From assembly GCA_020629635.1 (NCBI GenBank), contig JAHDCX010000017.1:1-64000 (forward strand): DNA of 64,000 nucleotides. Reading direction: 5' to 3'. The stretch comes from Acidimicrobiales bacterium (GTDB lineage Bacteria; Actinomycetota; Acidimicrobiia; Acidimicrobiales; SHLQ01). Within the stretch, counting starts at the first letter, position 1, and the number at the start of each line of letters is the position of its first letter. This document shows positions 37,082-47,916 of the stretch, in pieces. Made by a program: the position numbers and the translations under genes. The notes under the pieces are model-generated. The model was not told the DNA's origin. It was given only the letters and a program-made list of their open reading frames with translations, and did no database searches.

Positions 37082-37241
37082 ACTCTGTCACTAACGACAG
37101 AGTAGCGATCGGGTACGACACCGTTGCCTGGCACCGCGGCGCCGAACTCGACCGACGCTGCGAGTCCCGCGGGACCTGGCACCGCGGTGCCAGCGGTCGA
37201 TGTCACACGCCCTCGCTACTCTGTCGGCACGCCCGACAGAG
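37082..37241. repeat. Cluster of palindromes between convergent genes
   Basis: P1, ACTCTGTC-N6-GACAGAGT, is at 37082-37103, just past the SnoaL-like gene. P2, CTCTGTCGG-N5-CCGACAGAG, is at 37219-37241 over the stop of the opposing gene. The arms are related: CGACAGAGTAGCG (37095-37107) and CGCTACTCTGTCG (37214-37226) form a 13-bp inverted repeat. Between them CCTGGCACCGCGG occurs twice (37127, 37175), the second inside a perfect 18-bp palindrome CTGGCACCGCGGTGCCAG (37176-37193). P1 and P2 could be matched terminators for the two converging genes. Confidence 0.75.
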
Positions 37242-38301
37242 CGGCACGGTCCTCCAGGCGTTTGGACACGTCGGCGATCGTGTCGGCCAATTCGCTCTCC
37301 GCCTCGCACGCAAGGTCGGCCTCGACGATCTGTCGTTCTCGTCGCAGGAGCTCGTTGAGCGCAGGCACGACGGCCGACGTTCGTGGGTCGGTGCCGAGTT
37401 CGACTGCTTGGAGGATCGACCTCAGCTCGAGGTGGAGTTCGTTGATCACCTCGCCGCGCGAATCTGCTGGGAAGCCGGCCTGCTGCATGCACCGGATCCA
37501 GGCGGACTTCGCCTCGATCACCTTCGGGTCGGAGTGGAGTTCGACATCGATTGTCACGAGCTGGTCGGCGCGCCAAAGCGGCACCTCGTCGGGAAGCGGA
37601 GTGCGACTCTGGGCAAGACGCGTGCAGCGTTCGTGGTCTATCGCCAGGACCATCAACTGAGCCTCATCCATACCGGTCATGTCGAACGCCGGACGGTCAT
37701 CATTCTCACTGACAGTTCGATGCGAATCGACCATGGCCGACAAGCCGTAGCCGTAGCTTTCCAGCACCGAAACCGAGCTGGTTTCGTCCACGAACTCTCC
37801 GGCGCTGGGAGCGCGAGGTGATCGCTCGGTCCATTCGTGTCCCGCCTCGCGCATGCACGCAGTGATGTCACTCGCCCACGTCTCGTATGCGTGGGCATAG
37901 CCCGCAGCCAACATCGCTGGATCAGTGATGGTCACGTCACTCTGCCCAACAGCATCTTCACTTGCGGGGGGCAGGTTTGACGAAGACGTGGTCGCCAGCT
38001 CGACGGTGGTGGTCGTTGACTCAGAGACAGCTCGGTCGTCGGAATCGAGCGTCAACGGCGAGACGCTGTCGACAGGATCGGCGGTCTCCACGACGTCTGG
38101 CCGACTGGCAACGCTTGTGCCTGCAAGAACCACGAGGAGAACGGACACGACGAACACTCCGGAAGCGATGACTTGGCGGCGCGCACGGCGCTTTGCCAAA
38201 CGGCGTCGGTGTACCACCTCAACGGCGGGAGCGTGCAGTGTGTCTGCGAGTCTTTCGATCAGCTCGGCAATTTCGGCATCGGTGACCTGGTCAGTAGTCA
38301 T
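37216..38301 (-). CDS. Membrane protein paired with ECF sigma factor, possible anti-sigma
   Basis: 361 residues from the ATG at 38301. A cytoplasmic segment of about 45 residues (TDAEIAELIERLADTLHAP, then a basic RRRLAKRRARRQ), one membrane helix (about 44-64), a Ser/Thr-rich linker, and a mostly helical outer domain. The outer domain has ACMREAGHEW and RCMQQAGFPAD, a duplicated Cys-Met motif common in actinobacterial surface proteins. The start overlaps the sigma gene by 11 bp. There is no zinc-binding HxxxCxxC, so anti-sigma function rests on position and topology only. Confidence 0.7.
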   Translation of the reverse strand: MTTDQVTDAEIAELIERLADTLHAPAVEVVHRRRLAKRRARRQVIASGVFVVSVLLVVLAGTSVASRPDVVETADPVDSVSPLTLDSDDRAVSESTTTTVELATTSSSNLPPASEDAVGQSDVTITDPAMLAAGYAHAYETWASDITACMREAGHEWTERSPRAPSAGEFVDETSSVSVLESYGYGLSAMVDSHRTVSENDDRPAFDMTGMDEAQLMVLAIDHERCTRLAQSRTPLPDEVPLWRADQLVTIDVELHSDPKVIEAKSAWIRCMQQAGFPADSRGEVINELHLELRSILQAVELGTDPRTSAVVPALNELLRRERQIVEADLACEAESELADTIADVSKRLEDRAALSGVPTE

Positions 38302-38782
38302 TGCGCCCAATCGCTTTCATCTCCTTGGCGAGATTCCGTTTCGCGTGATGGATCGTCGCTGCAGCGGTGCCAGGAGCGATCCCGAGCTCGCGGGCGACTT
38401 CGCCTTGCGTGAGGCCTTCCACGTAGCGCAGCACGAGGGCGTCGCGCTGTCGGCGAGGCAGACGTTCGATCGCAGCGATCAGGTCGAGATCGACCTCAGC
38501 GAAGGGCTCCGGCGTCGTGGCAGCGCCGAGGGACTCGAGGGCATGGCCGCGTCGTGAACGCTTCCATCGTCGACGCGACTTGTTCAGCGCGACTTGGATC
38601 GTCCATCCGATGGGGCTGGACATGGCTGAGACGTCCGACCATCGATCAAGCGCAACGACGAAGGCTTCGACCGTGGCGTCCTCCGCCGAACCCCGATCGC
38701 CTCCCGTCGACAGCAGAACAGCTGCCAAAACACGCGGGTACGCCTCGGCGAACCAGTCGTCAAAGGCTGCCTGTCGGTCCAT
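38291..38782 (-). CDS. ECF-type RNA polymerase sigma factor
   Basis: 163 residues. Region 2 reads FDDWFAEAYPRVLAAVLLSTGGDRGSAEDATVEAFVVALDRW and region 4 IERLPRRQRDALVLRYVEGLTQGEVARELGIAPGTAAATIHHAKRNL, with a short linker as in ECF factors. It probably directs transcription of a surface regulon; the flanking Asp-box paralogs are obvious candidate targets. It is followed by a membrane protein gene overlapping by 11 bp. The ATG at 38782 is used; a GTG one codon upstream is possible. Confidence 0.9.
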   Translation of the reverse strand: MDRQAAFDDWFAEAYPRVLAAVLLSTGGDRGSAEDATVEAFVVALDRWSDVSAMSSPIGWTIQVALNKSRRRWKRSRRGHALESLGAATTPEPFAEVDLDLIAAIERLPRRQRDALVLRYVEGLTQGEVARELGIAPGTAAATIHHAKRNLAKEMKAIGRNDY

Positions 38783-38836
38783 CACATCCGTAAAGGCACT
38801 GAAGACGGCGAATTGTTTAGCGCTTCGGTGAGGGGT

Positions 38837-39013
38837 TCATCGACGTCGACCGGCATGGAACGACGCCGAACCGAAGAGCAACAAGATGGTGATCCCGGCG
38901 GCCGCCGGTCCGAAGAGCCACCAGGCGAGACCTGCGGCGATCAGCGTGCCCAGCAGCGACGACCCGAAGATGACCCACTGGTCGGGCCCATCTGACGCAC
39001 GGTCACTGCTCAC
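38837..39013 (-). CDS. Small membrane protein of unknown function
   Basis: 58 residues from a GTG at 39013. Two hydrophobic segments (VIFGSSLLGTLIAAGLAWWLF and AAAGITILLLFGSASF) with a basic end HAGRRR. It lies just upstream of the sigma gene on the same strand and 25 bp from the divergent paralog 3. The start is a guess between this GTG and a TTG/ATG further upstream. Confidence 0.55.
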   Translation of the reverse strand: MSSDRASDGPDQWVIFGSSLLGTLIAAGLAWWLFGPAAAGITILLLFGSASFHAGRRR

Positions 39014-39021
39014 CCACCAAC

Positions 39022-39038
39022 GATGACACAATTTCTCT
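39022..39038 (+). promoter_or_regulatory. Conserved leaderless promoter of surface paralog 3
   Basis: GATGACACAAT with -10 box CACAAT at 39027-39032, then six bases, then GTG at 39039. The same 11-mer with the same spacing precedes paralog 4, so the two genes are likely read by the same sigma factor. Confidence 0.55.
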
Positions 39039-40448
39039 GTGCATCACCCCCAACACGAAGAACCTGCGCGGAAGCCCAGCTCACGGTGGATGTGGTTTGC
39101 GATGAGCACCGTGGCGCATGTTGCGATTGCCGTTGTCTTCGTCGTCACCTCCGATGACAACGAAGAGCCAGGCGAGCCGGAGCAGGCCGCGACGACCAGC
39201 ACTGCGGCAGCCCCGGCGACGACAGTGACGCCTCGCGAGGCATCGATCGGGATGGTGACCGGGCTACCGCGTGGGCACCTGAGCGTCGTGCGAACCGAGG
39301 CTGGTCGACTGGCCTACGATGCGTCCAATTCGGGTGATCTGCAGGTGTATCGGTCGTTTGATGGGATTTCGTGGGAGCAGGTCGCGGTCGAACTGCCAGC
39401 GCTCTCGACGGACGCCGATACCGAGTTCACGCGCTACTCGGGGCCGATCGAGACTGCCGGTGGACTCATGATGTTGCACCTCACGCAATACGCCGACGAC
39501 GCATCGGCACCGGATGCGTCGTTCGAGGTCGATCTGCTCGTGTCGGTCGACGGCATCGTTTGGGAGCGCGGCCCGATCTCTCCGGTTCTTGCCGGCTCCG
39601 GCCGAATATGGACCACCGATCTTCACGATGCCGAACGCGTCGGCTTCATCGTCTTCCGGAGCGGGAATGCGCTGTTCAGGTCTTTGCTGCGCTCTGCAGT
39701 GGTCGAAGGTGTCCCCGTTCCGGCATCGGCCTGTGGGATGGAGGTGTCTCCGGGCGGTGTGAGTGTCGACGATTGTCATGGCGACAGTGTCACCATCACG
39801 CAGGCGCAGCTTCGTCCCGGCCTGGAGCCTGCGACCCTGCAGAGCTGTGCTGAGGCCGCCGCCCGCTATCCACTCGGGGCCCTCACTGTCTCGATCGCCG
39901 AGGTGTCGGATGGAACGGTCGTTGACTACGAGATCGATCACCGTGAGATCGATCAAGTCGCTGCCGTCGATGGCGACGTGTACCTGCTCGATCGAGGCGA
40001 CAAGCAGTTTGGAGCGCTCCCAGCGGACTGCGAGCGGCTGTTGGAGGCCGTCGTTCGCTCCGCTGCACTCGTCCAATACTCAGATGATTCCCACGTGCGA
40101 ATCGACCTCCCCGACCTGTCCGATCCGTCCCTGTGGAGTGATGGAACGCGTGTGGGCATCTGGAATGATGAACAGCTCGCCCATCTTCGGCCCGATGGTC
40201 AGTGGGAGGTATTGCTCGAGGTCCCCGACGACCTGCGCACGGCGTCGGCTTCCGTCCGATTCAGCCATGACAACACGCTCATGGGGTTCCTCACGCCCGA
40301 AACGTTGGCGATTGGAGACGTCGACGACGGTAGTTGGGAGATCGTCTCGCTCGACGAGAAGGGTCGAGAGTCGATGCTGCTTCATGTGGAGGACGACGGA
40401 GCGCTGATTTCGACCGCGACCCGAACGATCTGGGTCACGCTGTCGTAG
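39039..40448 (+). CDS. Membrane-anchored Asp-box surface protein, paralog 3
   Basis: 469 residues from a GTG. A short tail, one helix (about 18-38), a Thr/Ala-rich linker (TTSTAAAPATTVTP), and an outer domain with SFDGISW and SVDGIVW. The conserved cysteines fall in ASACGMEV, DDCHGD, LQSCAEAA and PADCERLL. The cytoplasmic tail lacks the VxVELD motif seen in the other three. It starts at a leaderless promoter shared with paralog 4. Function unknown. Confidence 0.75.
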   Translation: MHHPQHEEPARKPSSRWMWFAMSTVAHVAIAVVFVVTSDDNEEPGEPEQAATTSTAAAPATTVTPREASIGMVTGLPRGHLSVVRTEAGRLAYDASNSGDLQVYRSFDGISWEQVAVELPALSTDADTEFTRYSGPIETAGGLMMLHLTQYADDASAPDASFEVDLLVSVDGIVWERGPISPVLAGSGRIWTTDLHDAERVGFIVFRSGNALFRSLLRSAVVEGVPVPASACGMEVSPGGVSVDDCHGDSVTITQAQLRPGLEPATLQSCAEAAARYPLGALTVSIAEVSDGTVVDYEIDHREIDQVAAVDGDVYLLDRGDKQFGALPADCERLLEAVVRSAALVQYSDDSHVRIDLPDLSDPSLWSDGTRVGIWNDEQLAHLRPDGQWEVLLEVPDDLRTASASVRFSHDNTLMGFLTPETLAIGDVDDGSWEIVSLDEKGRESMLLHVEDDGALISTATRTIWVTLS

Positions 40449-40464
40449 ATGACACAATCTGGTC
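40448..40464 (+). promoter_or_regulatory. Conserved leaderless promoter of surface paralog 4
   Basis: GATGACACAAT with CACAAT at 40453-40458, six bases, then GTG at 40465. Its first base is the last base of the paralog 3 stop codon. Confidence 0.55.
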
Positions 40465-42009
40465 GTGTACGGCGACGAGAAGGCGGACGGCGACGAGTCG
40501 GTGAGGGTCGAACTCGACCACCACGCCCCGTCACCCGAAGACGACGGAAGCCCTTCGGATTCGCACGGGCGAAGGAGCACCGTTCTCATCACCGGAATCG
40601 CCCTCGTGTCGGTGATCGCCACGGCGTTGCTGCTACGGCCACCCGAGGGCCAGACCGCAGCGGGAACGCCGCGGACGACCGTGCCCGACACGGCCGAATC
40701 CACCCCAACCGAACCGCACGTCGAGGCGCAAGACGTGGGGTCGTTTCCCGTCGTCGGGCTCGACGTGCGACGGGTCGACTCGATGGCCGAATCCAACGGA
40801 CGCCATCTCGCGCTGATTCACGGCGATGCCTCAGAGGCGGCACCTCTGCTGCTCGCTTCCGCCGATGGAATCACCTGGGATTCCGTCGAGCCGACGTTGA
40901 CCGGACCAGCCTCGGTCGACGTGAGCGCTTCGGCCCGGTTCTCCCACCTGCGATCGACCCCGGAAGGCTTTGCGCTCCTGATGTGGTCGCTGACGACCGA
41001 AGCGGTCGACGAAGAGGTCGGTGAAAGCACCCGAGTCGTCCCTCGCCGCACCTTCGGATCTCTCCGCCAGCTCGTCTCCAACGATGGTGTGCGATGGAGA
41101 TCGCGCACGGCCGAACCCATCGTGGCCGACCACGAACGATCGCAGAGGTTCATCGCCTTCCACGGAGACAACCACGTCGTCCTGGCTCATTGGCGCCCGT
41201 CGCCGTGGCAAGCTGAGCTGCTCGCGAAGGCGGTGCGGCCCGGCCTCGTCCCGTCGGATGCATGCGATGTGCGCTGGGAGGCGTCTCGTCTCATCGTCTT
41301 CCCGTGCGACGACACGACGAGCTCCATTCTGGAGGCCGACGATCTGGTCGACGCTGAGCGCTACGACTCGTTTCGGGCCTGTGGTGATTCCCTTCGATGG
41401 GTTCCCTCGGTGAGCTACACGATTGCCCACCTCGACGCCGGGGTGGTCGGCACGCTCGACGATCCGACGCTGAGCCCGGGGAGCTGGTCCAGCCATGGAG
41501 ACGACCTCCTCGTGGTCGACGCCGGAGACACGTTCGCCTCTGAAGTGGTCGATGCGTGTGCAGGAATCGTCGACATCGAGTTCCCCGAACCGTCGATCCT
41601 CCGATTGACCCCAGGTGGCGAGACCGGCCGGCTACCGCTCGCCACCGTCGACGGAGCCGGTGTGCTGGGCACGCTCTTCAGCCACGGCGGAGAGATCACG
41701 CAGTGGGTCGATGACGAGCTCCTGGTCCTGGATGAAGGTGCTCGACAATGGCGTACCGCCCTGGCTGCACCGACGGCCGCTCCGCGCACGAGTCTCGCTC
41801 GGCGATCGTCGGGCGGCGACGTGGTGGCCCTCCTCGGCCCCGGTCAGGTCTGGATCGGACGAGTCTCGACGGGTGAGTGGGCCACCGCCGCCATCAGAGA
41901 ACTGACCGACGAACGAGACGTCGTTCACGTCGACGACTCGGTCGTGCTCGTCGCAGACAGCTGGGAGGCGCGGGCAATCCCCACGCCCGGCACGGATGCC
42001 TCGTCATGA
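40465..42009 (+). CDS. Membrane-anchored Asp-box surface protein, paralog 4
   Basis: 514 residues from a GTG. A cytoplasmic tail with VRVELDHHAP, one helix (about 38-55), a linker rich in Thr and Pro, and an outer domain with SADGITW and SNDGVRW. The cysteines are in SDACDVRW, FPCDDTT, FRACGDSL and VDACAGIVDIEFP. It starts 16 bp after paralog 3 but has its own promoter. A terminator-like hairpin lies 22 bp after the stop. Function unknown. Confidence 0.75.
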   Translation: MYGDEKADGDESVRVELDHHAPSPEDDGSPSDSHGRRSTVLITGIALVSVIATALLLRPPEGQTAAGTPRTTVPDTAESTPTEPHVEAQDVGSFPVVGLDVRRVDSMAESNGRHLALIHGDASEAAPLLLASADGITWDSVEPTLTGPASVDVSASARFSHLRSTPEGFALLMWSLTTEAVDEEVGESTRVVPRRTFGSLRQLVSNDGVRWRSRTAEPIVADHERSQRFIAFHGDNHVVLAHWRPSPWQAELLAKAVRPGLVPSDACDVRWEASRLIVFPCDDTTSSILEADDLVDAERYDSFRACGDSLRWVPSVSYTIAHLDAGVVGTLDDPTLSPGSWSSHGDDLLVVDAGDTFASEVVDACAGIVDIEFPEPSILRLTPGGETGRLPLATVDGAGVLGTLFSHGGEITQWVDDELLVLDEGARQWRTALAAPTAAPRTSLARRSSGGDVVALLGPGQVWIGRVSTGEWATAAIRELTDERDVVHVDDSVVLVADSWEARAIPTPGTDASS

Positions 42010-42030
42010 AAGATCGATTGGCAGGACTTC

Positions 42031-42047
42031 GAGCGTCGCTGACGCTC
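42031..42047. terminator. Hairpin between paralog 4 and sdhB
   Basis: GAGCGTC-GCT-GACGCTC, a 7-bp stem with a 3-nt loop, located between the converging paralog 4 and sdhB and touching the sdhB stop. It could act in both directions. No T-run. Confidence 0.5.
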
Positions 42048-42821
42048 AGGTGCTCTGACCGGCGAGCTTTCGGTTCTTGATCTTGGCCTTGACGTAGTCG
42101 CGGTTCAGGAACGCGATGAAGTCCAGGCTGATCTCCTTCGGGCACGCCTCATGGCATTCGCCGTGGTTCGTGCAGGTGCCGAAGAAGTCCTCCATCGTGT
42201 CGACCATCGCCTCGGTGCGCATCCATCGTTCGGCCTGCCCCTGCGGCAACAGGTTGAGGTGCTGCACCTTGGCCGCCGTGAAGAGCTGCGCCGCCGAGTT
42301 CGGGCATGCCGCAACGCACGCGCCACAGCCGATGCACGCCGCCGCGTCGAACGCCATGTCCGCGGCTTCTTTCGGCACCGGTGTCAGGTTGGCGTCGGGA
42401 GCCGACCCGGTCGACACGGTCACGTAGCCGCCGGCCTGCTGGATCTTGTCCATGGCCGCCCGGCTGACTGCCAGGTCCTTGATCACGGGGAAGCTCGTCG
42501 CCCGGAACGGTTCGATCGTGATGTGATCGCCGTCAGAGAACGTGCGCATGTGCAGCTGGCACGTGGCCTGTCCCTTGTTGGGGCCATGCGCCTGCCCGTT
42601 GATCATCAGCGAGCACGTGCCGCAGATGCCTTCGCGGCAATCGGACTCGAAGGTGATCGGCATGACCTCGTCGTCGACGAGACGCTCGTTGACGAGGTCG
42701 AGCATTTCGAGGAACGACGCGTCGGGGCTGATCCCCTTCGCTTCGTACGTCTCGAAACGGCCCTCCGAAACGGGGCCGTCCTGGCGCCAGACCTCGAGGG
42801 TGACATTGATGGTTTGCTCGC

Positions 42822-42825
<4 letters not shown>
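42046..42825 (-). CDS. sdhB: Succinate dehydrogenase iron-sulfur subunit
   Basis: 259 residues from a GTG at 42825. It passes electrons from SdhA to the quinone site. The [2Fe-2S] cluster residues are in [17 protein letters not shown], and the other clusters in [12 protein letters not shown] and [16 protein letters not shown] lies 7 nt before the GTG, and the start overlaps the sdhA stop by 4 bp (GTGA). It is the last gene of the sdhCAB operon. Confidence 0.95.
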
Positions 42826-44777
<1,952 letters not shown>

Positions 44778-44778
44778 G

Positions 44779-45630
44779 TCAGGCCTCTTTTTTCTCGATC
44801 TCGTGTTCGAAGCACTCCATCGCACCTTCTTCGGTGGTTTCGGCTGCGCACGGGTTGCTGTCATTGTCGATCACACCCGCCTGGGTGAGGATCGGGAAAC
44901 TCAGGTTGCCCACAAGGATGACACCTGCGAGGCCGGCGGCGAGACCCCTACGGGCCGCGTTGTATTTCGGATTGTTGATGCCGAGGCTCTGGAACATCGA
45001 CCATGCGCCGTGGAAGATGTGGATCGACAGCGCAACGTTGGCCACGATGTACACGATCGCGACGGGGAGGTTGCCGAGGCTGTTGGCGAGGTTGCCGTAC
45101 GGGTCGCCACGCACATAGTCGGTGTGTGGCAGCCAACCCCAGGTGAGATCGGCGAGGTGAAACACGAGGTACAGCGAGATGATGGGGCCCGTCCAGCGCA
45201 TCGTCCGGCTGGCGTAGTTGGCGGCGATGTAGTCGCGGCCGCCGGGGTAGCTCTTCTGCCCGTCCATGAAGTTGGCGCCCTCGGAGGCCGACCGACTGAT
45301 TTCCTTCGTCGTGTACGCCGCGGCGATGTGCAGTCCAAACATTGCAATCAGCCCGAAGCGAAGGATCCACAGCAACCAGGTGCGTGGCACGAGACCGCCA
45401 CCGAGATCTCGGAGGAGTTCGGCGTACTCGTGAAGCGACACCGGGCCCTGGTACACCTTCAGATTTCCGAGCATGTGGGCAATGACGAAGCCGATCAGGC
45501 CAGCGCCCGTGACCGCCATCACCCACTTGCGCCCGACCGCCGATTGCCAGATGTTCAGCGGGAACGGCAGGTCCTTCTTGCGTGACCGGATCGGCTGGGG
45601 GTCACGCAGATTGGGCATCGTCGAGGCCAT
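44779..45630 (-). CDS. sdhC: Succinate dehydrogenase cytochrome b subunit, fused type
   Basis: 283 residues with five membrane helices, as in the type B single-subunit cytochrome b that replaces separate SdhC and SdhD. Histidines suited to haem ligation lie in [30 protein letters not shown] and SIHIFHGAW. The order sdhC-sdhA-sdhB with overlaps of 1-4 bp shows one operon. A long hydrophilic end ([29 protein letters not shown]) is unusual for this subunit and carries two cysteines. Confidence 0.92.
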   Translation of the reverse strand: MASTMPNLRDPQPIRSRKKDLPFPLNIWQSAVGRKWVMAVTGAGLIGFVIAHMLGNLKVYQGPVSLHEYAELLRDLGGGLVPRTWLLWILRFGLIAMFGLHIAAAYTTKEISRSASEGANFMDGQKSYPGGRDYIAANYASRTMRWTGPIISLYLVFHLADLTWGWLPHTDYVRGDPYGNLANSLGNLPVAIVYIVANVALSIHIFHGAWSMFQSLGINNPKYNAARRGLAAGLAGVILVGNLSFPILTQAGVIDNDSNPCAAETTEEGAMECFEHEIEKKEA

Positions 45631-45671
45631 GGGTGCTTCCTTGGTCGTGTCGTCTCGGGGATCGATGACTG

Positions 45672-45691
45672 GGGCACGAAGAACCGTGCCC
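45672..45691 (-). promoter_or_regulatory. Hairpin in the sdhC leader
   Basis: GGGCACG-N6-CGTGCCC, a 7-bp stem about 45 bp before the sdhC ATG. A TAGGTT box lies further upstream on the reverse strand (about 45723-45718). The hairpin could be an operator or a leader RNA structure. Confidence 0.35.
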
Positions 45692-45784
45692 TTCCATCAT
45701 CGGCCACGTTGCCTTCGAACCTAGTGATCGGCCGAAGAGATGGCACAACCAACGTGACGCCTGTGACAGACGCCCGCCGCCTCG

Positions 45785-47881
45785 TCAGATCGCCCGGAAG
45801 TGTCGTTCGTTGGTCGCGATCGGGTCGCCGGCATTTCCCGGCGCCCGAACCTCGAGGCGAACCGTGGCGATGTCGCCGATCCGTCCACCCCGAATCGTGA
45901 GCTCGGCGACGTAGCTCACCTCGTCGGCGGTGGCCCGTCCTGACCACACTTGGGTCCGTTCGCCGCGTTGGTCGACGATCGTCGCCCACAGTTCGAAATC
46001 GGTGTCGTCGTGAGAGTCGTTGCACAGGTGAACGGAAACCCGGCTCGTCGTCCGCGACGGGATGTCGGGCAGCGGTGGATAGACGACGGGGTGGATTGGT
46101 TGGATGCCGCGCCGCACGGCGTCGAGGACCGGCCGGGGTGTCCCGTCGTGGTCGAACAGTCCTCGGTGCAGACCTGGTCCGGGTGCTTTCCACAGTCCGG
46201 CGAAGAACCCTCCGCACGGCCGGTACTTCAGGACGCGGAGGATGTCGAGCGTGGTGGCCATCACCTCTGCCTGGTACCAGCGCGAGGCGTCAGCCCACTC
46301 ATCGACCGTGTCGAAGCTCGCTGGCGGCAACTGTGCCCGGAGGGCGTCGGCCTCAGCGCCCGGGGCGCTGAGCAGCGCATCGAGCCCGCCCGAGAGGTCG
46401 GCGGGGAGCGCCTGTGCGCCGAGGTCGGTCGCGAATCGCACGAGCCTTGGCAGCGTCGCCGCGAATTCGACGAGATCGGCGGCGTCCCCATCGAGCCAAC
46501 CGAAGTGCAGGGCCACGTCGGAGCCAGCGAGCCGCGGAACGTGGGGTGCGACGTCGGAATGCGACACGCACGGCCGGGACGGATCGGACTTGCGGAACTC
46601 CCGAGAGATTGCCCGGTCGATCACCGTGCGGTTCCACGACGGCCACTGTTGTTGGCGGAGGTTGGGTGCGGCGGTCGTTCGTGGCTCGTTGGTGTGTGGC
46701 CGCATGTGCGCGCCCCACACGACGATCGATGGGCGATGGCCGTGCAGGTCGACGAGCTCGCGGACGTGCTGTTCGGCTCGTGCCGTTGCTCTGCGCTCCA
46801 GCAGCCCGACGAGTGGTAGGTCCTGCCAGACGAGCAAACCGAGTTCGTCGCACGCATCGAGGAACTCTCGACGGGTGACATGGCTGCGGATCCGGACCAT
46901 CGTGAACCCGGCGTCTCGGATGGCCCGTGCTTCGGCGTGGAGCTCGTCAGCCGTCGCATTGGCCAGGTCGGGACGGAACGGCGCGACATTGACTCCGGCA
47001 CAAAAGATGCGGCGCCCGTTCACCCGCACGATGAAGTCGGTCATCGACGTCGTCCGGAAGCCGATACGTCTCGCCACCCGGTCCGAGATCGAGCCACGCT
47101 CGGTCAGGACCGTGACTCGCAGATCGTGCAGTGCCTGGTCGCCGTGGCCGTGCGGCCACCACAGCACGGGGTCGGCAACGTCGACGGTCCACTCGAGTCG
47201 GTTCTCGCCCGCGGCGACGACCTGCTCGGTCGTGTCGTGGTGCCCGCATACCTCCGTCTGCAGGGTGATCGTCCCGGGTTCGGCAGCCAGCACGATGGCG
47301 CGAAGCTGAAGGGTGGCGCGTTTCGCGTCGGCGTCGGCGCAGATCGCTCGGAAGTGACGGATCGCGATCGGGCCGGTGTCGCTGCATTCGACCGAACCCC
47401 AGATCCCGGCGGGGTTCCAGGACGCCGGCATTGCTGGTGCGTCGGTGAACCACCCGGTCAGTGACCGTTTCGGGCCGTCGGGACGAACGTTGGGGGCCGC
47501 CACCTCAACGGCGAGCACGGAGGTGCCGGCGTACTGGGCGAGATCGGTGATCTCGAATCGATGCGTGGTGTAGTAGCCGTCCGTGGGGCCGAGATACACG
47601 CCGTCGAGGAACACGTCCGCGGCGTCGCACAGGCCCCGGAATCGAATCCACCGGCGCTGACCGTCGCCGAGTCGGGGCACGGTCAGGTCGGCTCGGTGAA
47701 GAAGCGTTCCGTCGTGATCGGCGAAGGCGCGTTCGGTCTGCCAGTGGCCGGGAACGGTGACGGGGGCCCAGTCGGAGTCGTCGTAGTCGGGGTCGCTGAA
47801 CTGACGGAGTAGCCGCTCATTCGCGGGCGAGGCTCGCCAGTTCGCCACACCGAACGAGGTCGGTCCTTCACCTTCGGGCAT
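45785..47881 (-). CDS. GH2-like (beta-mannosidase-like) protein with altered active site
   Basis: 698 residues. The GH2 layout is visible: an N-terminal sugar-binding domain (WAPVTVPGHWQTERAFADHDG, DAADVFLDGVYLGPTDGYYTTHRFEIT), a beta-sandwich, and a TIM-barrel with RRIFCAGVNVAPFRPDLANATAD and DAGFTMVRIRSHVTRREFLDACDELGLLVWQDLPL. In beta-mannosidases the acid/base lies in WxGNNE and the nucleophile in SEFGxQ; here the places read WGAHMRPHTNEP (about 387) and TDLGAQALP (about 484), so the nucleophile Glu is Asp and the acid/base is displaced or lost. It may be inactive or act differently. TACCCT ends 6 nt before the ATG. Confidence 0.82.
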   Translation of the reverse strand: MPEGEGPTSFGVANWRASPANERLLRQFSDPDYDDSDWAPVTVPGHWQTERAFADHDGTLLHRADLTVPRLGDGQRRWIRFRGLCDAADVFLDGVYLGPTDGYYTTHRFEITDLAQYAGTSVLAVEVAAPNVRPDGPKRSLTGWFTDAPAMPASWNPAGIWGSVECSDTGPIAIRHFRAICADADAKRATLQLRAIVLAAEPGTITLQTEVCGHHDTTEQVVAAGENRLEWTVDVADPVLWWPHGHGDQALHDLRVTVLTERGSISDRVARRIGFRTTSMTDFIVRVNGRRIFCAGVNVAPFRPDLANATADELHAEARAIRDAGFTMVRIRSHVTRREFLDACDELGLLVWQDLPLVGLLERRATARAEQHVRELVDLHGHRPSIVVWGAHMRPHTNEPRTTAAPNLRQQQWPSWNRTVIDRAISREFRKSDPSRPCVSHSDVAPHVPRLAGSDVALHFGWLDGDAADLVEFAATLPRLVRFATDLGAQALPADLSGGLDALLSAPGAEADALRAQLPPASFDTVDEWADASRWYQAEVMATTLDILRVLKYRPCGGFFAGLWKAPGPGLHRGLFDHDGTPRPVLDAVRRGIQPIHPVVYPPLPDIPSRTTSRVSVHLCNDSHDDTDFELWATIVDQRGERTQVWSGRATADEVSYVAELTIRGGRIGDIATVRLEVRAPGNAGDPIATNERHFRAI

Positions 47882-47887
47882 CGGTCG

Positions 47888-47893
47888 AGGGTA
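47888..47893 (-). promoter_or_regulatory. -10 box of the GH2-like gene, leaderless type
   Basis: TACCCT on the reverse strand (47893-47888), six bases before the ATG at 47881; no ribosome site. Confidence 0.4.
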
Positions 47894-47916
47894 ATCGAGG
47901 GCGTCCACCCGATGGC

